DNA of 64,000 nt from Cedecea neteri (GTDB lineage Bacteria; Pseudomonadota; Gammaproteobacteria; Enterobacterales; Enterobacteriaceae), in NCBI RefSeq assembly GCF_000757825.1, contig NZ_CP009451.1, positions 4,588,001-4,652,000 of the forward strand, read 5' to 3'. The first letter of the stretch is position 1; each line of letters begins with the position of its first letter. The notes below the pieces were generated by a model that worked only from the letters and a program-made list of their open reading frames with translations, searched no databases and was not told where the DNA came from. Below, piece by piece: positions 9,885-17,028 of the stretch. The position numbers were made by a program, and so were the translations under genes.

Positions 9885-9987
9885 GCAAGGCGACTTAGCC
9901 TGCATTAATGCCAACTTTTAGCGCACGGCTCTCTCCCAAGAGCCATTTCCCTGGACCGAATACAGGAATCGTATTCGGTCTTTTTTT
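9885..9987 (+). ncRNA. sdsR: SdsR (RyeB) small regulatory RNA
   Basis: The sequence GCAAGGCGACTTAGCCTGCA and the rest, including ACGGCTCTCTCCCAAGAGCC and the final stem GACCGAATA...TATTCGGTC with a T run, follow the known enterobacterial SdsR almost base for base. SdsR is a sigma-S-dependent Hfq- and ProQ-binding RNA that represses mRNAs such as ompD, tolC and mutS. It is intact, but its terminator is the prophage attachment core, so the last bases and the downstream DNA are shared with the phage. The yebY neighbourhood is conserved. Confidence 0.93.
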
Positions 9988-9988
9988 A
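9961..9988. other. attL core
   Basis: TACAGGAATCGTATTCGGTC followed by seven T and an A is repeated at 49178-49206 with a single A/G change and one extra T. It lies in the SdsR terminator hairpin. The intact SdsR sequence on the left marks this side as host-derived. Confidence 0.9.
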
Positions 9989-10029
9989 TTTATAAGCCAT
10001 TACAAGCACTTACAGAGGCCGTTCCGAAA

Positions 10030-10049
10030 TTACTCGAAATTTACTCGAA
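10030..10049. repeat. likely integrase arm-type sites, left
   Basis: TTACTCGAA occurs at 10030-10038 and 10041-10049, 11 bp apart (one helical turn), between attL and int. A third copy lies by attR (49053-49061). The position and phasing fit Int arm sites; the role is inferred. Confidence 0.55.
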
Positions 10050-10120
10050 TTTCTATATTCCGGCCTTTTCCCGTTATACCACACTATTTTTTGATTTAAC
10101 ATTTTTCTAACCGAGAAAAT

Positions 10121-11194
10121 TTACAGCAAAACGTAACTTTTCTCGCGCGGGTCCAGGTACATTTTTGTCGTTTTTTCTGACGTGTGGCCCAGCAGCTTTT
10201 GAGCAAATTCTTCGCCATGCGATTTTTCATACAGTCGGCCAGCAAGGCTGCGTATCTCGTGAAAAGTCGGTGGATCCTCGTCGTCAATTCCGGCCAGTTT
10301 TCTTGCGGCCACAAATTTTTTAGTTAAGCCGTCCGGGTGTATATTTCCCTCCGGGCTGTTTTTCCTGATCCCTGCGCTGATGAGAAAGTCAGATCTGCTC
10401 ACCAGGCGGCAGCGGTCAATCACGGTACCGAGCCGCAGCTCAGCCGCCGGCAGAACGAGTGATAAAGGTAGGGCAATCATCATGCCTGTTTTCATCTGTG
10501 TTATGTGTAACCGGTCATCATAAATAGCGCTAAACCTCATCGCCGCAACATCCTCCCGGCGCTGCCCTGTGACCAGCGCAAGATCCATGGCCAGTGGGAA
10601 CCATGCCGGAAAATGCTCAGCAGCAGAGCTAACCGCCCTGAACGTATCTAGCTGCAGGCGCAACCGAGTTACTTCAATTTTCGGCGTCCTGGTTGGCTCA
10701 ACCGGGTTCTGCTTTATATGCCCTTCCACAATTGCCTCCCTGAACATGTCCGAAAGTACGGAACGCATTCCCGCCGCCATCGTGTTTTTACCCTCCGCTA
10801 TCCAAGGATCCAAAAATTCGGCAATATGCCGCGTCGATACATCGGCCAGGATCCTTCCCCCAATTCTTTCTTTAATGATTACCAACTGGTTTTTTCTCGT
10901 TTTGTATGTGTTGGCCGCCAGATCCCGGCGCTCAAGCAATGTGTAATACCGCTCACACCAGTCTTTAACTGTGAGCACGTCGGTACCTTTGATTTTTTCT
11001 ATCAGCGAGACGGGAGAGGACGTATTCGCAATATAATTGTTCGCTTCGATAGCCTGGGCTATCGCATCCCTGCGAGCTATTTGCCCCAGCGAAATCTCCT
11101 TTTTAGTGAGAGGATTCCGCCAGTAAAAAGACTTCCCTTTTTTACGATACGTCAGGTTTTTTGGAAGATTAGCATCGTAATTTTTTCGACTCAT
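10121..11194 (-). CDS. int: phage tyrosine integrase
   Basis: A 357-aa lambda-type integrase. An N-terminal arm-binding region (about 1-65) precedes the core-binding SAM-like domain (about 70-165) and the catalytic domain. The active residues sit where expected: R212 (TGQRRED), K235 (MKTG), H312 and R315 (HEIRS), H337 (LLGHTS) and Y346 (MYLD). It acts on the SdsR-terminator attachment core 130 bp away. The gene overlaps xis by 26 bp, as in lambda, so the two are translated from one leftward transcript. Confidence 0.96.
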   Translation of the reverse strand: MSRKNYDANLPKNLTYRKKGKSFYWRNPLTKKEISLGQIARRDAIAQAIEANNYIANTSSPVSLIEKIKGTDVLTVKDWCERYYTLLERRDLAANTYKTRKNQLVIIKERIGGRILADVSTRHIAEFLDPWIAEGKNTMAAGMRSVLSDMFREAIVEGHIKQNPVEPTRTPKIEVTRLRLQLDTFRAVSSAAEHFPAWFPLAMDLALVTGQRREDVAAMRFSAIYDDRLHITQMKTGMMIALPLSLVLPAAELRLGTVIDRCRLVSRSDFLISAGIRKNSPEGNIHPDGLTKKFVAARKLAGIDDEDPPTFHEIRSLAGRLYEKSHGEEFAQKLLGHTSEKTTKMYLDPREKSYVLL

Positions 11195-11441
11195 CGATCA
11201 GCTGCTCCAGCAGTGCGCTTCGCTTTCCGGTTCTGCCGTTAGGGTGGTGGTGTTCCAGTGAAACCCCGGCTTTGTTGGGCTTGATATAGAACGCCTCGGG
11301 ATCTACGCGATATTCCCTGCCGTGGAGCTGTGGTGGCGGATAGATATTCCCGTCGCGCGCCCACCGGCGTAAAGTTACGACTGCTGGCGGGTTGTCGTAA
11401 TACATCTCTGCCCAGGCGGTCAGTGTCACGAACTTAGCCAT
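11169..11441 (-). CDS. xis: excisionase (Xis-like)
   Basis: A 90-aa protein whose first 55 residues (LTAWAEMYYDNPPAVVTLRR, WARDGNIYPPPQLHGREYRV) form the winged-helix excisionase fold of lambda Xis, including the PPP-x4-GREY signature. The start MAKFVTL was chosen over an ATG six codons upstream because it fits the family N-terminus. It directs Int towards excision. The 3' end overlaps int. Confidence 0.9.
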   Translation of the reverse strand: MAKFVTLTAWAEMYYDNPPAVVTLRRWARDGNIYPPPQLHGREYRVDPEAFYIKPNKAGVSLEHHHPNGRTGKRSALLEQLIDESKKLRC

Positions 11442-11520
11442 AGTTACCTCGTCAATCATAAAGAAGTGGCCGGCATGAATTTGATAAACAAAAATCAGGC
11501 GCCAGGCCGGCGCCCGCTGA

Positions 11521-11724
11521 TCATCGTTTGCTCTTTGCTGGTGGCTTCACGCCGACGCACTTAAACTTCGTGAGCGTTACCGTTTCCTCTGCAGTTCTTC
11601 CTGCTTCTTTGCTGCGGGACAGCATGCGCGCGCATTGCTCCTGGGTGAGCTTGTCCTTGGACATACGCATCCATTCAACCGGGCCGCCGCCAGGTTTTTG
11701 AATCGTTGCGGTTATTCTGTACAT
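11521..11724 (-). CDS. DUF1187 family protein
   Basis: A 67-aa basic protein, MYRITATIQKPGGGPVEWMR onward, recognised as DUF1187. This is a small family common in the int-proximal leftward operon of enterobacterial prophages. Its function is unknown. The start overlaps the end of the Rrf2-like gene upstream by 13 bp, which points to coupled translation. The 62 bp before xis hold a GC-rich inverted repeat (GGCGCC...GGCGCC) that could be a weak terminator. Confidence 0.75.
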   Translation of the reverse strand: MYRITATIQKPGGGPVEWMRMSKDKLTQEQCARMLSRSKEAGRTAEETVTLTKFKCVGVKPPAKSKR

Positions 11725-12056
11725 GCTGATTCCCCCGCAAGCTCGCTAAGTGCCACGTTGTTCAAACGCCGGTGAATCTCATCAAAGAGGCCATAGCCGC
11801 GGCGTTTTGTTTCGGTACCGATAGCGCTAAAAATGTCACCTACCGTGATTTGGTTGTGAGGTCGGTTAAGCACATACCCACCGCCGTAACCATGGTAAGA
11901 ACTGATCAATCCGGCATTGCGGAGTTTGCGCGCCACCTTTTCCAGGTGGTTAGTTGAGGCGCCTGTGATAGACGCCGCTTTCGCTATAGATGTTTTCTTG
12001 TTGCTGAGGGCCAGCAGGAAAGCCAGGGCAACATCATGGGTGCTGGAGATTCTCAT
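11712..12056 (-). CDS. Rrf2-like winged-helix regulator
   Basis: A 114-aa protein that resembles the N-terminal DNA-binding part of Rrf2 regulators: TSIAKAASITGASTNHLEKV, then ARKLRNAGLISSYHGYGGGY with the typical GGY wing and ITVGDIFSAIG. The three-cysteine iron-sulphur ligand region of IscR-type proteins is absent; the only Cys is near the C-terminus. It probably regulates phage or host promoters by an unknown signal. It lies 3 bp after the RecE-like gene in one operon. Confidence 0.7.
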   Translation of the reverse strand: MRISSTHDVALAFLLALSNKKTSIAKAASITGASTNHLEKVARKLRNAGLISSYHGYGGGYVLNRPHNQITVGDIFSAIGTETKRRGYGLFDEIHRRLNNVALSELAGESACTE

Positions 12057-12059
12057 CTG

Positions 12060-14246
12060 TCATTCCTCATCGGTAGCCAGGCTTTCCGCTACGGCGCGGG
12101 CCATACTCGAAATATCATCAAAGCTGGTGGCGTAGGCCGGGTTAGCGCACAGGCCTTGCACGGCGGCCAGCAGCAACTGTTGCTTGAAGGTGAGATCGCT
12201 CGGGGTTGTCGGTTCGACTGCTGCTGGAGGCAGCTCAACTGCGCCCGGTTCAGGAGCTTTTTCTTTAGCCTTTTCTTTTGCGAGTTCCAGCATCTCTTTA
12301 CGCCACAGCACGATATCGTCCAGTGCGGTTTTCTGGCGCTTAGCTACGTCGTCGCCCCATGTTTCAAGGATGGTTGTCGTTACGCTGTGTATCTCTTCAT
12401 CGCTAAATTCTGGAGATATTAGAGACTCTGCCGATTCGATATCAGCAATCAGAAGTGGAATAAGCTCGCAGATCGGGTGATCGATAGTTGAAGTAAACTC
12501 GTCAATGTCATCTTTCCCGATAACACCAGTGCGACCGCTCAGTAGCTCGTTTATGGCGATGCAAATCTCTACCTGCCGATCACTCAGTTCATGGCGGTTA
12601 TCAACCGGCGCAGCAGCTGGCGCGTTGAGCAGTTCGGCCACACTGAAAATTGTACGGCCCGGTTTCACTTCCTCCGCTGGTTTGCGAGCGTCTGCTGCAG
12701 GCGCGACCACTGTCTGACCTTCTGAACCTGCATCATCCACGCTGCCTGTTGCGCTGTTCTGCGCCTGTTCTTCCTCATCTTCACTGGTTTCCCCCTCATC
12801 AAACACAACGGTTTCACCCAGCGCCTGGAGCGCGGTGCGGCGATACATCACGATGCCCTGCAGCGTGTTGAAGTCCACGGCGCGGACGGCGGTAAAAATC
12901 TCTTCATCGCTGTAATCGTTCAGCGAATCCGCGAGATACATCAGCGCTTTCTGAGCGCGAACGAATGCCGGTTCTTTACGCGAAAGCTCGTGCATCGCCG
13001 CTTCCAGAATTTCCACTGTGACTTCATCAGGGGTAACCGACGGGTCATACATTGCCACGGCAATTTTTTGACTCAGATCCAGCACCAGAGGGGGTGTGCT
13101 CGGTACTTCGTCAGATGCCGGTGTTTCCGGCTGCGCCATTTCGCCTGGCGTCATACCGCAGGCTGCAGCAACGATTTCAGGGGCAGGGTGTTCGTGGTCT
13201 GTTTCTGTCAGAATCTGGCGGAGATAGCTAAGCAACGCACCCGGTGCCAGCGGCTGAGCGTCAGGGGCGCATTTAACGGAATAAATAACTATCGCGCGTG
13301 AGTAATCCAGCCCGCCAGGCAGTGAACGCCAGGCGTCGTACCAGTCGATGAATGGCTTCTCTTTCTTGTCCACCATTTCACGGGCGCGGTTAACGGTAGA
13401 GGCAGGGGTGTTGTAAATGTCGAAGTCCATCGAGCGGCCCAGGACGCCCAGGGCAATTTCCACGGCCAGGGTTTCTTTTGTGTGATTGAACCCTTCGCCG
13501 CGGTCAGTTCGATTATTCCCGCCAGCTGTCGCGCCAGAAGATGTGCGATTTACAACGAAGTTCCGGTTGCCGTCTTTCCATGCGTTGACCATGAGCTTGC
13601 GGTCAAAATAGTCAGTTTCGATGTATTTCTTAACGAAAGCGCAAACGTCGGCCAGCAGCGGGGCTTGACCAGACAGCGGGAATACATCCCTAACCGCTGA
13701 CATCGCGGTCCAAAGGTTGTGGTCACTGAGCGTTTTGAGTTCGCTCTGGTCACAGGCAAGGATCAGGTTCTGACTGTATTTGTCGTCAGTGTCCAGCTCT
13801 CTGCTGTATGCCTGCTTTACAACTTCCTGATCGACGTTGTAGCTGTACTCATCGTTCCAGATATGAACAAGCAGACGCTGGCGCCAGGGCAGTTCCGCAA
13901 CCGTTTTAAGCACCGGCGTATTGCTGTGCCCAGGCAGCTGCGCCACAGCTTTTTCATCAATCGCAGGAGCGGTGACGGGTGAAATGGTCAGATCTTCATT
14001 CAGGGTGTAACGGTCAAAAAATTTATCATCAAGAACGTTGATTTCCGGTAAATCGTCAAAAGCACAATATTCAGTACGAGACGGTGAAAAATAATCTCCA
14101 CCTTTACCGGTCTCAATTTCTGCGTCATCCAGCGAAACCATTACTTTGCGTTCCGCTGCGATTTCATTCTTGGCCTCAACAATAATAAAAAGCATCGGTT
14201 TTTTTGAGGTCTTTTTTGCTTTTATGGCATATGAGAACTTATCCAT
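12060..14246 (-). CDS. RecE N-terminal-like protein lacking the exonuclease domain
   Basis: A 728-aa acidic protein. Residues of about 175-365 (GNRNFVVNRTSSGATAGG, NRTDRGEGF, MPGGLDYSRAI-like LPGGLDYSRAIVIYSV, LTETDHEHPAPEIVAAACG) match the non-catalytic N-terminal part of Rac-prophage RecE (exonuclease VIII). The PD-(D/E)XK nuclease domain at the RecE C-terminus is not present. Residues of about 370-728 are low-complexity acidic and helical sequence with repeated EXE and AP stretches. No recT, beta or other exonuclease gene is seen nearby. Database annotation as exonuclease VIII would be misleading. The start codon overlaps the upstream stop (TAATG). Confidence 0.75.
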   Translation of the reverse strand: MDKFSYAIKAKKTSKKPMLFIIVEAKNEIAAERKVMVSLDDAEIETGKGGDYFSPSRTEYCAFDDLPEINVLDDKFFDRYTLNEDLTISPVTAPAIDEKAVAQLPGHSNTPVLKTVAELPWRQRLLVHIWNDEYSYNVDQEVVKQAYSRELDTDDKYSQNLILACDQSELKTLSDHNLWTAMSAVRDVFPLSGQAPLLADVCAFVKKYIETDYFDRKLMVNAWKDGNRNFVVNRTSSGATAGGNNRTDRGEGFNHTKETLAVEIALGVLGRSMDFDIYNTPASTVNRAREMVDKKEKPFIDWYDAWRSLPGGLDYSRAIVIYSVKCAPDAQPLAPGALLSYLRQILTETDHEHPAPEIVAAACGMTPGEMAQPETPASDEVPSTPPLVLDLSQKIAVAMYDPSVTPDEVTVEILEAAMHELSRKEPAFVRAQKALMYLADSLNDYSDEEIFTAVRAVDFNTLQGIVMYRRTALQALGETVVFDEGETSEDEEEQAQNSATGSVDDAGSEGQTVVAPAADARKPAEEVKPGRTIFSVAELLNAPAAAPVDNRHELSDRQVEICIAINELLSGRTGVIGKDDIDEFTSTIDHPICELIPLLIADIESAESLISPEFSDEEIHSVTTTILETWGDDVAKRQKTALDDIVLWRKEMLELAKEKAKEKAPEPGAVELPPAAVEPTTPSDLTFKQQLLLAAVQGLCANPAYATSFDDISSMARAVAESLATDEE

Positions 14247-14455
14247 TATTTGAGTCCTGAATAACGTTGAAAATTACGGGAGTAAACGTTTTTACGGTAT
14301 GCGGTGCGAATGGTCTTGCTGGATAAATATTTCCCGTGGCAGTCGGTGTCACGGCAGAAATAAAGCTTAGACCTTCCACCTTTTTCACTTACGCACAGCA
14401 TTTCCTCTTCTTCATGCTGCTTAGAGCAACCGCGGCGGGAGCAGTAGCGTTTCAT
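14246..14455 (-). CDS. small cysteine-rich prophage protein
   Basis: A 69-aa basic protein with two CX4C-like pairs (YCSRRGCS and YFCRDTDC) that could bind zinc. The start MKRYCSRRG overlaps the stop of the upstream gene as ATGA, and its own stop overlaps the next start as TAATG, so the three genes form a tightly coupled set. Function unknown; a DNA-binding or protein-binding zinc finger is possible. Confidence 0.65.
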   Translation of the reverse strand: MKRYCSRRGCSKQHEEEEMLCVSEKGGRSKLYFCRDTDCHGKYLSSKTIRTAYRKNVYSRNFQRYSGLK

Positions 14456-14760
14456 TGCGCGGTCCCCGTCATGCTGATAACGGGGAGCATGGCTTTGCGG
14501 GCGCATAGGGCATGGAAAGCGTTTCGTTCTGCTGCAATGATCAGGTCCCAAACCCGCGCGATTTCATCAAGCGCATCAGCATTGCTGTCAAAGGTTCTGT
14601 GCGTGATACAGCCGCGAGAATTGCTGTCTGAGCCGGGGAATTTAACAGTCACGCTGTTATTTGGATTAATAACCGCGTAAGCAAAAACGTTTTCTTCTGC
14701 AATAATTTCTACGGAATCGTGGCTTATTTTATTTAGCGTGAAAATAGAAGTGTTAAACAT
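14452..14760 (-). CDS. hypothetical prophage protein
   Basis: A 102-aa protein without a recognised domain. The N-terminal half is beta-rich (VEIIAEENVFAYAVINPN) and the C-terminal half helical (ADALDEIARVWDLIIAAERN). It precedes the Cys-rich gene with an ATGA overlap. A purine-rich AAAAGGATAA lies just upstream of the ATG as ribosome-binding site. No function is proposed. Confidence 0.6.
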   Translation of the reverse strand: MFNTSIFTLNKISHDSVEIIAEENVFAYAVINPNNSVTVKFPGSDSNSRGCITHRTFDSNADALDEIARVWDLIIAAERNAFHALCARKAMLPVISMTGTAQ

Positions 14761-14825
14761 GGTTTATCCTTTTCAGGGTGAGCGAATCCCTGCCCGTTAG
14801 GGCATGAAATAAACTCAGTTAAAGA

Positions 14826-14945
14826 TTAATAAATTTCTGGGTTGCCTTTTTGGGCGAGGAAATAACAAACGCGACGCAGGAGTGCCATTGGCATAGACAA
14901 TTTCACAGCCTGAATTCTTGCTGGTTTTCTCATGAAGTCATTCAT
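14826..14945 (-). CDS. small basic protein, first gene of the leftward operon
   Basis: A 39-aa reading frame starting MNDFMRKPARIQAVKLS, with 9 basic residues and a hydrophobic C-terminal half (MALLRRVCYFLA). The ATG has GGTGA seven bases upstream. Its place at the start of the leftward operon is where lambdoid phages carry small genes such as kil or cIII, but the sequence is too short to assign. It could be spurious. Confidence 0.4.
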   Translation of the reverse strand: MNDFMRKPARIQAVKLSMPMALLRRVCYFLAQKGNPEIY

Positions 14946-15200
14946 AAATATCACCATCCTAATATCTAATCTCAAACAGGCTTTGTGGTGCGGTGCCGGG
15001 TGCCTCCCGGTGCTCACAACCAGCCGGTCATTGTGAGCGGTTACTCGTCACCTAACCAAAGTAAGGAAATCCTCCGCTGTACCGCGAGCGCTTAGCCGCA
15101 TTCACCGCACTACAAAGCCTGTTCTGTTGTTTGCCCTTAAGCCAGGCTGGCTGAACGTTTTAACCCTGACTGCTACGCTCTGTAGCTGTCGATGGATTAA
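14946..15200. other. leader of the leftward operon, no gene seen
   Basis: About 255 bp between the OL-like sites and the first leftward gene. It contains several inverted repeats (GTGCCGGGTGCCTCCCGGTGC near 14991-15012) and a 17-bp sequence (15162-15178) found again at 21946-21962. A nut-like antitermination region would be expected here, but none could be identified with confidence. Confidence 0.4.
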
Positions 15201-15242
15201 GTTTAATTCTAACTAAACATTTAAGTAAAGTAATAATTAAAC
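15201..15242 (-). promoter_or_regulatory. OL/PL-like operator-promoter
   Basis: The 18-bp palindrome GTTTAATTCTAACTAAAC (15201-15218) and a related sequence at 15225-15242 (GTAAAGTAATAATTAAAC) share half-sites with the operator in front of ydaS (15759-15776). On the minus strand a TTACTT / 16 bp / TAGAAT promoter overlaps them and would drive the operon toward int. Confidence 0.55.
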
Positions 15243-15281
15243 TTGTAGGTGAGCAAATGATTAACTGTCTGATTTGGAATG

Positions 15282-15310
15282 AAAAAAAAGCCAGCAAATT
15301 GCTGACTTTT
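15282..15310 (-). terminator. terminator after the repressor gene
   Basis: On the minus strand, AAAAGTCAGCAATTTGCTGG folds into a hairpin followed by CTTTTTTTT. It lies 24 bp past the repressor stop. Confidence 0.7.
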
Positions 15311-15333
15311 AGAGATGATATGGGGATGTGGGG

Positions 15334-15708
15334 TTATGGTTTTTTATCTATCTTGTTGATATTTCTAATTTTAAGCATTTCATCAAACAATCTTTCGTAT
15401 TCTGAAACCTTATCCTCAAGTGCATTTAAGTGATGCTTTTTTTCGCTCTCAGGGAGGCGAGAAAAGAGCTGTAATAACCGCTCTTCTTGGCTATTCAGGG
15501 CGTGTTTCGGTGGACTATCTCCATCAGGATCAGAATCCAGATAGTTAGAAGACATACCGTATTCACGCTCTAATCGGCGCGCCGCTCTCTCGCCAAATGA
15601 CGCTTTTCCATTTATCAGTTGAGAGATGTAGCTCTTCTCTCGCTCCGGGATTGCCTTGTCAGCAAACCACTCTTTTAGGCGCATGCGCCTGATCTCTTTC
15701 TTGTCCAT
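15334..15708 (-). CDS. phage repressor-like helix-turn-helix protein
   Basis: A 124-aa protein. A Cro/CI-type HTH (about residues 8-60: RLKEWFADKAIPEREKSYIS, NGKASFGERAARRLEREYGM) is followed by a helical, charged tail (LSRLPESEKKHHLNALEDKV type). It has no S24 peptidase domain, so RecA-driven self-cleavage is not expected. Its divergent position to ydaS, with operator-like palindromes on both sides, makes it the likely immunity repressor. The GC content is lower than in the structural genes. Confidence 0.75.
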   Translation of the reverse strand: MDKKEIRRMRLKEWFADKAIPEREKSYISQLINGKASFGERAARRLEREYGMSSNYLDSDPDGDSPPKHALNSQEERLLQLFSRLPESEKKHHLNALEDKVSEYERLFDEMLKIRNINKIDKKP

Positions 15709-15747
15709 ACCAGCAGTTTGATTAGTAAATTATAAACAAGCAAAAAC

Positions 15748-15776
15748 TTGACTGATGGGTTTAGTAATTATTAAAC
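15748..15776 (+). promoter_or_regulatory. PR-like promoter with an 18-bp operator
   Basis: A -35-like TTGACT (15748-15753) is followed by the palindrome GTTTAGTAATTATTAAAC (15759-15776), which covers the spacer and the presumed -10 (TATTAA or TTAAAC). Only two positions break its symmetry. Binding of the repressor or of YdaS here would block rightward transcription. A looser relative (GTTTGATTAGTAAATTATAAAC region, 15717-15738) is closer to the repressor start. Confidence 0.6.
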
Positions 15777-15804
15777 TGTTTGAAATTAACGAACAGGAGT
15801 ACCT

Positions 15805-16059
15805 ATGCGTCTCGACGATTACTTATCCACACAGCCTAGAGGAGCAGCAAGAGATCTGGCCGCTCAACTGGGTATTTCAAAATCGTACCTTTCGCAGATC
15901 GCTACGGGTAAATCACCAGCATCGCCGGCCCGCTGTATTGAGATTGAAAAGGCAACAGACAGCGAGGTTACCCGTATTGATATGCGCCCGAGTGACTGGC
16001 GGGAAATCTGGCCTGAATACACACCCCCTAATTTACCGTTGCAGCAGAAAGGAGTTTGA
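15805..16059 (+). CDS. YdaS-like HTH protein (Cro role)
   Basis: An 84-aa protein with an HTH of the YdaS type (MRLDDYLSTQPRGAARDLAA, QLGISKSYLSQIATGKSPAS). It is the first rightward gene and has AACAGGAG before the ATG. In related prophages YdaS acts as Cro, or as antitoxin to the adjacent YdaT. The next gene begins 3 bp later. Confidence 0.8.
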   Translation: MRLDDYLSTQPRGAARDLAAQLGISKSYLSQIATGKSPASPARCIEIEKATDSEVTRIDMRPSDWREIWPEYTPPNLPLQQKGV

Positions 16060-16062
16060 ACA

Positions 16063-16488
16063 ATGCAAATCAAACACGAATTGATCCGCGATGTTGTGCG
16101 CGCCTGGGCTATCGAAATCAACCGTGAAAACGTAGGCCGGGCAGTGGCCACCGAATATTTCCGCCTGGGGGGCACGGTACTGCGCCTGCTGCCTGCTGAC
16201 CAGCCGAACGCCGATCACGTTAACCAGCAAAATCTCTTCCGCTGGCTGGATGGTGATAGTGCATCTGCAAAAGCGAAGGTGCAGCAGCTGGTTCCCGCAA
16301 TTCTGAGCGCGTTGCCGCGTCCGTTAAGTGCTCGCCTGGTGCTGGCTGATTCCATTGAGTACCGCGCGCTGAAAATGGCAGAAGAGGCCGTAAAGAACGC
16401 TGCTGACGCATACGTTGCTGCCGCTGTCGTGGACGTGGTGAACAACTGCGGAAATGAGCCAGGCGCCGCGTCGATGATCCTGCATTGA
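16063..16488 (+). CDS. YdaT-like protein
   Basis: A 141-aa helical protein (MQIKHELIRDVVRAWAIEIN, FRLGGTVLRLLPADQPNADH) of the YdaT family found next to ydaS in Rac-like prophages. YdaT relatives have been described as growth-inhibitory and as tetrameric CII-like regulators. Either role fits the second gene after Cro. The alanine-rich C-terminus is not characterised. Confidence 0.75.
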   Translation: MQIKHELIRDVVRAWAIEINRENVGRAVATEYFRLGGTVLRLLPADQPNADHVNQQNLFRWLDGDSASAKAKVQQLVPAILSALPRPLSARLVLADSIEYRALKMAEEAVKNAADAYVAAAVVDVVNNCGNEPGAASMILH

Positions 16489-16504
16489 GTGAGGGGTATT
16501 CCGA

Positions 16505-16756
16505 ATGTCTCCGGATGAATTTTTAGCAAAGCAGATCCGCGCGCTACTGGTGGAGGGCGGAAAGGTCGATGAGAACCAGGCTAATGCGGCTGTGACTTAC
16601 GCACTCGAATACCGCCGGGCCAACCCTAACGCCACAACGGCGCAGGTGATCGAAAAAGCGAAGTTTTACGCAAAGCGCAACAACCGTCCGGCAACGCCGG
16701 ATCGTACTGAACCGATTAAAAAAGCCCGTCTGCCGGCCTGGCGCCAGCAGGGTTAA
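16505..16756 (+). CDS. hypothetical prophage protein
   Basis: An 83-aa soluble helical protein (EFLAKQIRALLVEGGKVDEN, then ANPNATTAQVIEKAKFYAKR). It lies between ydaT and the next small gene with short spacing. No domain is recognised and no function is proposed. Confidence 0.6.
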   Translation: MSPDEFLAKQIRALLVEGGKVDENQANAAVTYALEYRRANPNATTAQVIEKAKFYAKRNNRPATPDRTEPIKKARLPAWRQQG

Positions 16757-16769
16757 TCCGGAGGTAACC

Positions 16770-17009
16770 ATGTGTGATCAGCAGGAATTAACTGAACGTT
16801 TTCGCAGGATGTTACAGCGTAACGCGGCGGTACCGCGGCAGGAAGCTGAGATAGTCGGTGGTGAGCGTTATCAGGATGCCTATGGACACTGGGTTACCGT
16901 GATTAGCTCCTCGCGGATCAGGGTTTCATTCCGGCGCGATGGGTACGGAAATACGTGCGAGTTAAGCGCGGATAAATTCTTAAAAAAATTCACAAAGGTG
17001 AAGTCGTGA
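16770..17009 (+). CDS. DUF4222-like small protein
   Basis: A 79-aa protein. A helical N-terminus (ELTERFRRMLQRN) is followed by a small beta domain (RYQDAYGHWVTVISSSRIRV, FRRDGYGNTCELSADKFLKK) resembling DUF4222, a family of short proteins encoded just before phage replication genes. GGAGG lies 7 bp before its ATG. Function unknown. Confidence 0.6.
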   Translation: MCDQQELTERFRRMLQRNAAVPRQEAEIVGGERYQDAYGHWVTVISSSRIRVSFRRDGYGNTCELSADKFLKKFTKVKS

Positions 17010-17028
17010 GTTTTCGAGGTAGTCACGT

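Larger units (their letters stand above)
9757..9987 (-). ncRNA. sraC: RyeA/SraC antisense RNA body, separated from its 5' end
   Basis: In E. coli, RyeA (about 249 nt) is transcribed against SdsR: it begins some 38 nt beyond the SdsR 3' end and ends about 107 nt beyond its 5' end. Here that body and a fitting rho-independent terminator remain (minus-strand stem 9797-9760, CAGCAATA loop TATTGCTG type, then a T run). The DNA carrying the RyeA start, however, is now on the far side of the prophage. Any antisense RNA made here would need a phage promoter. Coordinates are approximate. Confidence 0.5.

Noticed and set aside
15257..15433. A 58-codon + strand frame with a good ribosome site and a membrane-like segment
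   Set aside because: It runs antisense through the repressor terminator hairpin and the repressor 3' end. Its hydrophobic stretch is the reverse complement of lysine- and asparagine-rich codons.
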